Below are positions 59,817 to 64,000 of a stretch of DNA of 64,000 nt, in pieces (the stretch's first letter is position 1; each line of letters starts with the position of its first letter). Position numbers and translations under genes: made by a program. Source of the DNA: CAYWWM01 sp965198025 (lineage in GTDB: Bacteria; Acidobacteriota; Terriglobia; 2-12-FULL-54-10); contig OZ240237.1 in assembly GCA_965198025.1 (NCBI GenBank), forward strand, positions 310,001-374,000, written 5' to 3'. Under the pieces are notes generated by a model that saw only the letters and a program-made list of their open reading frames with translations, was not told the origin of the DNA and did no database searches.

Positions 59817-61451
59817 TCACAAGCGCAAGTCCATGCTGGAACAAAACAGTGTTGTTCGATTCGGAGTGCTCATTGCGGCGGCTGCGTTCCCGGGGGGATC
59901 ACGCCCGGTGGAAATACGCCAGGGGGGATCACGCCCGGTGGGAAGCCCCCCGGTTGGAGCTGCCCGCCCGGCTGTGGAGGAACTCCCGGTTGGCGCCCCG
60001 GGTGGGGCACCGGGGGCCGTGCCGGGCTGGGGGGTGGGTTGCGGGGCTTCGAGTGGTGGCGGCGTCACGCCGGGAAGCTCTCTCCCGAAAAAGATAGCTC
60101 TGGAAGCAAACTCCTCGGCGGGAGCCGAGCGAAGGATGAACGGACGAAGGTGAATCCAGAGCTCCGTCTCCCTTTCCTGCTTTCGGAAAGTCGCGAACAA
60201 ACGGCCGAGCAACGGGATGCGGGAAAGAAACGGATATCCCGTTCTGGAGTCCTGCAGGGTTCGAGTGCGGATTCCACCGATGAGGTAGCTTTCTCCTTCC
60301 CGGAGTCGGACTTGGCCGGTGATCTGGCGGTTCGAGAACGTCGGCAGGTTGTTGAGGTCGCGCGCCCCCAGGTCGCGCAGAGCCAGATCGAGTGCCAACG
60401 TGAGTTCGCGCCCAGCGTGCAGATGCGGTGTGGCGGCAATTGTAACGCCGATGTCCTCATACTGAACCTGGGGGAAAAAGCCGAGGGTAGACGTGGGGTT
60501 CTGGTCGGAGAACCCCGAGCTGACGGTGGCCGTAATCACGGGAAATCGCGTGCCGAGCCGGAAACGGGTTTCCTCGTCCTGGACCGCCCGCATCTGAAGC
60601 ACCTGATATGAACGCAATACCGACGAGGAAAAACCGAGCTCCACAGCCGCTGCCGGGAGGAGCACGCCGTACAAGGTGCGTCCGCCGCCCAGACGGAACA
60701 GCGACGGGTTCACGCCGGTCGACGAAAGCCCCAGGAACTGTAGCAGGAACTGCTCTGGCGGCCGCAGGCCGAGGGTACGCGCCCGTGCAGAGTTGATCTC
60801 CAGAATTTCCGCTTCGATGAAAACTTCACCGCGGGGCCGTTCGAGCGTTCGGAAAAACTGGTTCGCGGCGTTGATCTGCCGGGTCAGCCCGCGGGCGGTA
60901 ATCCAGTTGAAGCGCGTGTCCTGTGTGATCCGGCGGAGGTCGAGGAGCGTGCGCAGAGCGGTTACGATCTCGGTCAGCTGTTCGGGCGTGGTGCGGTCAT
61001 CCGCATGGAATGAGGCCAGGACTTGGCGCTCATATTCGTTGCGCTTGGCAACGGTGTCTGCCGCAACGACCCCGGTTAGCTGATCGAGTGGCGCTACAAA
61101 GGTTGCCGAGATGCTCCCGGCGGCATCGAGCGTCTCCCGGAGCATAGCGTCTTCGACGTCAAAGTTGCTGACGATTTCCGGGTCTTGCACTTCGCGGTCG
61201 AACAATAGACGGATGTCGTAGGCGTCGGCGATGGCCTGGTATAGTTCGCGCAGGCTGGGGTTGCGTAGGTGGAGCGAAGCGCGCTCGACCGGCGACCGCA
61301 GTTGAATCGGCATGGATGTGGCGTAGGGGTCCTCGGAGTACTCCTGCCGCTCGTTCGGCCCAGCCATAGCGGCTGTGCAGAAAATCAGAACGAACACGGC
61401 GGTTAGATAGCCGCCCAGAAACGCCACTCGCCCCATTAGCTGCACACTCAT
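59817..61451 (-). CDS. Secretin-domain protein (type II/III secretion or PilQ-like), C-terminal frameshift suspected
   Basis: 544 aa as read. Signal peptide (about residues 6-29), an N-terminal STN-like part (HLRNPSLRELYQAIADAYDIRLLFD), N domain (about 140-210), and a secretin core (about 215-450) with RFNWITARG, FIEAEILEINSARARTLGL, GVTIAATPHLH, GEGESYLIGGI-type and TGYPFLSRIPLLGRLF. It then enters a Pro/Gly-rich tail where a neighbouring frame reads repeated PPGVIPPGVFPP and stops at 59870-59872, while this frame runs on into unrelated sequence. No other secretion gene is nearby. Confidence 0.85.
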   Translation of the reverse strand: MSVQLMGRVAFLGGYLTAVFVLIFCTAAMAGPNERQEYSEDPYATSMPIQLRSPVERASLHLRNPSLRELYQAIADAYDIRLLFDREVQDPEIVSNFDVEDAMLRETLDAAGSISATFVAPLDQLTGVVAADTVAKRNEYERQVLASFHADDRTTPEQLTEIVTALRTLLDLRRITQDTRFNWITARGLTRQINAANQFFRTLERPRGEVFIEAEILEINSARARTLGLRPPEQFLLQFLGLSSTGVNPSLFRLGGGRTLYGVLLPAAAVELGFSSSVLRSYQVLQMRAVQDEETRFRLGTRFPVITATVSSGFSDQNPTSTLGFFPQVQYEDIGVTIAATPHLHAGRELTLALDLALRDLGARDLNNLPTFSNRQITGQVRLREGESYLIGGIRTRTLQDSRTGYPFLSRIPLLGRLFATFRKQERETELWIHLRPFILRSAPAEEFASRAIFFGRELPGVTPPPLEAPQPTPQPGTAPGAPPGAPTGSSSTAGRAAPTGGLPTGRDPPWRISTGRDPPGNAAAAMSTPNRTTLFCSSMDLRL

Positions 61452-61692
61452 GTCCGGAATTCTATGCCGAGTCCAGCCGCCGTGACAATGCCGATGTCCC
61501 GGGGACAATGAGGGGGAGCCTCCGGTCCGGCCTGAATTTGGGCAGTTTCTCCGCCCGACATTCTCGTTCCATCTCGTTCCATCCGCAATGCCCCTCCGGG
61601 CCATCCCTTTTGACTCCCCGGTCCTTGCTGTACTAGAATCATGGCGATGTGCCGGTTACAAGTTGACGCAGTTCTAGAACGGCATATCGGTC

Positions 61693-63030
61693 ATGTCGTC
61701 GAGCGGGAACAATCTTTTGGCGGTTCAGGAAGAAACACAGGTCGGCAACTATTTCGTGGCCAACTATCCGCCCTTCTCCGTCTGGACGAGAGAAGGGGTG
61801 CAGCGCGTGGCCAAGCCGGCTCTCGATGTACCTCCCGAGCCGGGCAATCCCCTGGGGCTTTACCTGCATATCCCCTTCTGCCGTAAACGCTGCCATTTCT
61901 GTTACTTTCGGGTCTACACGGACAAGAATTCCGAAGAGATTGCAGACTATCTCGATCTGCTGGCAAGCGAAATGGAGTTGTACGCTCACCTCCCGGCGAT
62001 TGCCGGGAGGCCCATGAACTTTATCTACTTCGGCGGCGGCACACCTTCGTTCCTTTCGACGCGCCAGCTTCAAAGCCTGGTGAAGCGCTTGGCAGCGATC
62101 ATTCCCTGGGAGGCCGAGGAAATCACATTCGAGTGCGAGCCCGGCACTTTGACCGATCCCAAGCTGGAAGCGATTCGCCAGATGGGCGTCACGCGGCTCA
62201 GCCTGGGGGTCGAAAACTTCGACGATCGGGTCTTGGAGTTAAACGGTCGGGCGCATCGCTCCCCGGAGATCTTCCGGGCTTACGAGGTCGCTCGGAAGCT
62301 TGCGTTCCCGCAGATCAACATTGACCTCCTCGCCGGGATGCTTGGCGAAACAGAGGAGAACTGGCAGGCCTGTGTCGAAGCCGTTCTGCGCCTGGTGCCG
62401 GACAGTGTGACTATCTATCAGATGGAGCTGCCCTTCAACACCACCATCAGCGGCGATCTGCGAAAAGGCACCGGACAATTTGCCGAAATGCCGGCGGACT
62501 GGCCTACTAAGCGGCGATGGGTCCAGGAAGCCTTTGAGGCTTTGGAAGGCGCCGGATATCACATCGGAAGTGCTTATACTGCTGTTAAAGACCCATCCCG
62601 CACGCGCTTCCTCTACCGCGACCGTCTATGGCAGGGAGCCGACATGGCAGCGCTGGGAGTAGCGTCGTTCGGCCACACGAACGGCACGCATTTACAGAAT
62701 TTCGATCAGTGGGAGCCTTACCGCGAAGCAATACGGCGCGGAGAACTGCCTCTGAGCCGTGCCTACCGGCCAACCGAGGAGGAGCGGATGATTCGGGAAC
62801 TGGTGTTGCAGCTCAAGCTGGGTTCCATCCGCCCCGCCTACTTCGAAGACAAGTACGGCGTCAACGTATTGAAACGGTTCGCGGATCAACTCGGGGCGCT
62901 CCGCTCCACCGGCTATCTTGCAGCGGCCACTGAAGAGAGCGTCAGCCTGTCGCGCCAGGGACTGTTGCGCGTAGACGCCCTGCTGCCAAAGTTTTTCCTG
63001 CCGCAACACGTCGGCATCCGCTACACATGA
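61693..63030 (+). CDS. Radical SAM coproporphyrinogen-oxidase-like protein (HemW/HutW-type)
   Basis: 445 aa. Radical SAM cluster motif YLHIPFCRKRCHFCYF, then YFGGGTPSFLS, FECEPGTL, RLSLGVENFDD and INIDLLAGMLGET, with a C-terminal HemN-like domain. HemW acts in haem delivery and HutW in haem breakdown; neither can be chosen here. ATG 61693 lacks a strong ribosome-binding site. Confidence 0.87.
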   Translation: MSSSGNNLLAVQEETQVGNYFVANYPPFSVWTREGVQRVAKPALDVPPEPGNPLGLYLHIPFCRKRCHFCYFRVYTDKNSEEIADYLDLLASEMELYAHLPAIAGRPMNFIYFGGGTPSFLSTRQLQSLVKRLAAIIPWEAEEITFECEPGTLTDPKLEAIRQMGVTRLSLGVENFDDRVLELNGRAHRSPEIFRAYEVARKLAFPQINIDLLAGMLGETEENWQACVEAVLRLVPDSVTIYQMELPFNTTISGDLRKGTGQFAEMPADWPTKRRWVQEAFEALEGAGYHIGSAYTAVKDPSRTRFLYRDRLWQGADMAALGVASFGHTNGTHLQNFDQWEPYREAIRRGELPLSRAYRPTEEERMIRELVLQLKLGSIRPAYFEDKYGVNVLKRFADQLGALRSTGYLAAATEESVSLSRQGLLRVDALLPKFFLPQHVGIRYT

Positions 63031-63223
63031 TGTTCCATTGGAAGTCTCGGTCGGGGAGTGTGGATGGCTGGCGCAGAGTTGAACTGAAAGAACCCCGAGA
63101 CAAGAAGAGGACACAAGAGGCCTATAGGAAACTGCCTGCGGGGAGTCGTGGCATATTTTGGGGGGAACGAATTCTGAGCCCAAACCGTCTGAGTTTAGAG
63201 AGCAATGAGCGCTAAAGGCTAAG

Positions 63224-64000
63224 ATGGCTCTTCGAAAACAGAGGGCCGGGCACCCCGACGTGGTTGTGATTGGGGGAGGCCCGGCCGGTTCCACCGCCGC
63301 GACCCTGGTTGCACAGCAGGGATATCGCGTCGAACTGTTCGAGCGGGAGCATTTTCCGCGCTTCCGTATCGGGGAATCCCTGATGCCGGAAACGTATTGG
63401 ACGTTTCAGCGCCTGGGCATGCTCCCGAAGCTGCAGCAGAGCCGATTCGTGAAGAAGTACAGCGTCCAGTTCTTCAGCCCCAGCGGCAAGGGCTCCACGC
63501 CTTTCTACTTTTGGGACAACAAGCCGCATGAATGTTCGCAGACCTGGCAGGTGGTGCGCAGTGAGTTTGACCAGATGATGCTGCAAAACGCGCGTGAGCA
63601 CGGTGCCACGACGCACGAAGGAGTGCGCGTGATGGACGTGCTGCTTGACGCAAACCGCGTCATCGGCGTCAAAGTGAAAGACGCGACGGGAACGCTGCGG
63701 GAGGTCCGGACCAGGGTCGTGGTGGATGCCAGCGGGCAGAACGGCCTGCTGATGAACCGTCTGCGGTTGCGCGTCTGGGACCCCGTGCTCAACAAGGGAG
63801 CCATCTGGACTTACTACAAGGGCGCGCATCGCGATTCGGGGAAAGACGAAGGTGCTACGCTCGTGCTCCAGACCGCTAGGGAGAGTGGATGGTTCTGGTA
63901 TATTCCGCTTCCCGAGGACGTCGTCGGCGTGGGCGTAGTGGCCCCGTTCGATTACCTGTTCAAGGGCCGCCCCGACTACGGCAAGACCTACGAAGAGGAA
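63224..64000 (+). CDS. FAD-dependent oxidoreductase, halogenase/reductase-like (partial, runs off the end)
   Basis: 259 codons visible, truncated by the window end. N-terminal Rossmann FAD site DVVVIGGGPAGSTAA, then ELFEREHFPRFRIGESL and WQVVRSEFDQMMLQNARE, VVVDASGQNGLLMNRL. This is the tryptophan-halogenase/geranylgeranyl-reductase family pattern. Whether halogenation residues occur cannot be seen because the C terminus is missing. ATG 63224, AAGG upstream. Confidence 0.85.
   Translation, partial: MALRKQRAGHPDVVVIGGGPAGSTAATLVAQQGYRVELFEREHFPRFRIGESLMPETYWTFQRLGMLPKLQQSRFVKKYSVQFFSPSGKGSTPFYFWDNKPHECSQTWQVVRSEFDQMMLQNAREHGATTHEGVRVMDVLLDANRVIGVKVKDATGTLREVRTRVVVDASGQNGLLMNRLRLRVWDPVLNKGAIWTYYKGAHRDSGKDEGATLVLQTARESGWFWYIPLPEDVVGVGVVAPFDYLFKGRPDYGKTYEEE

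Noticed and set aside
59139..60611. 490-aa plus-strand ORF over HAD and secretin genes
   Set aside because: Spans two minus-strand genes and their spacer; repeats in it are from the Pro/Gly tail.

Overview
The window is GC-rich bacterial chromosome that reads like an Acidobacteriota genome, probably a Solibacter/Bryobacter- or Vicinamibacter-like lineage. This is inferred from three things: an Oar-like TonB receptor with an N-terminal carboxypeptidase-regulatory domain, the exported 'PDFSGIW' protein family, and short palindromic intergenic repeats. No 16S rRNA or marker gene settles the taxonomy.

Region by region. (1) 0-23 kb is an envelope and periplasmic catabolic region. It holds an exported bicupin, a two-domain cyclophilin, HupE/UreJ with a coupled metallo-beta-lactamase-fold protein, DUF6152 and two 'PDFSGIW' proteins. 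It continues with a large TonB receptor and an amidohydrolase, an exported HpaI-type aldolase, a Tat-exported SoxC-like molybdoenzyme with its cytochrome c, a lipoprotein MBL hydrolase and further hydrolases. Nearly every product carries an export signal. (2) 23-35 kb is mostly housekeeping: tRNA-Leu(GAG), secG, tpiA, SAM hydroxide adenosyltransferase, tRNA-Thr(CGU) and a prohibitin-like SPFH protein. After these come a redoxin gene with an in-frame UGA, an OmpA-family protein, two tandem M20 peptidases and a PpiD-like foldase. (3) 35-42.5 kb is an accessory pocket with dispersed palindromic repeats, a DUF2335 membrane-protein pair, an IS1595-type transposase remnant, argD, an HpnI-like glycosyltransferase and a two-gene HNH/DGQHR + winged-helix module in AT-rich flanks. 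(4) 42.5-53.6 kb is a long minus-strand respiratory cluster, nuoC-D-H-J-K-L-M-N followed by F0 ATP synthase genes (atpZ, atpI-like, atpB, atpE). Complex I subunits A, B, E, F, G and I and all of F1 are absent. (5) 53.7-64 kb has ferrochelatase, a second TonB receptor, a B12-binding radical SAM protein, a HAD phosphatase, an orphan secretin, a HemW-like radical SAM protein and a truncated FAD-dependent oxidoreductase.

The most striking find is at 27.6-28.8 kb. What looks like two ORFs is one redoxin gene interrupted by UGA exactly where the first cysteine of a CPYC active site belongs. Immediately 3' lies a bacterial-SECIS-like hairpin of two perfect 7-bp helices with a G-starting loop 21 nt after the UGA. 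I read it as a selenoprotein (UPYC) fused to a DsbD-alpha-like domain. The second candidate is the uncharacterised HNH/DGQHR + winged-helix gene pair at 40.0-42.2 kb.
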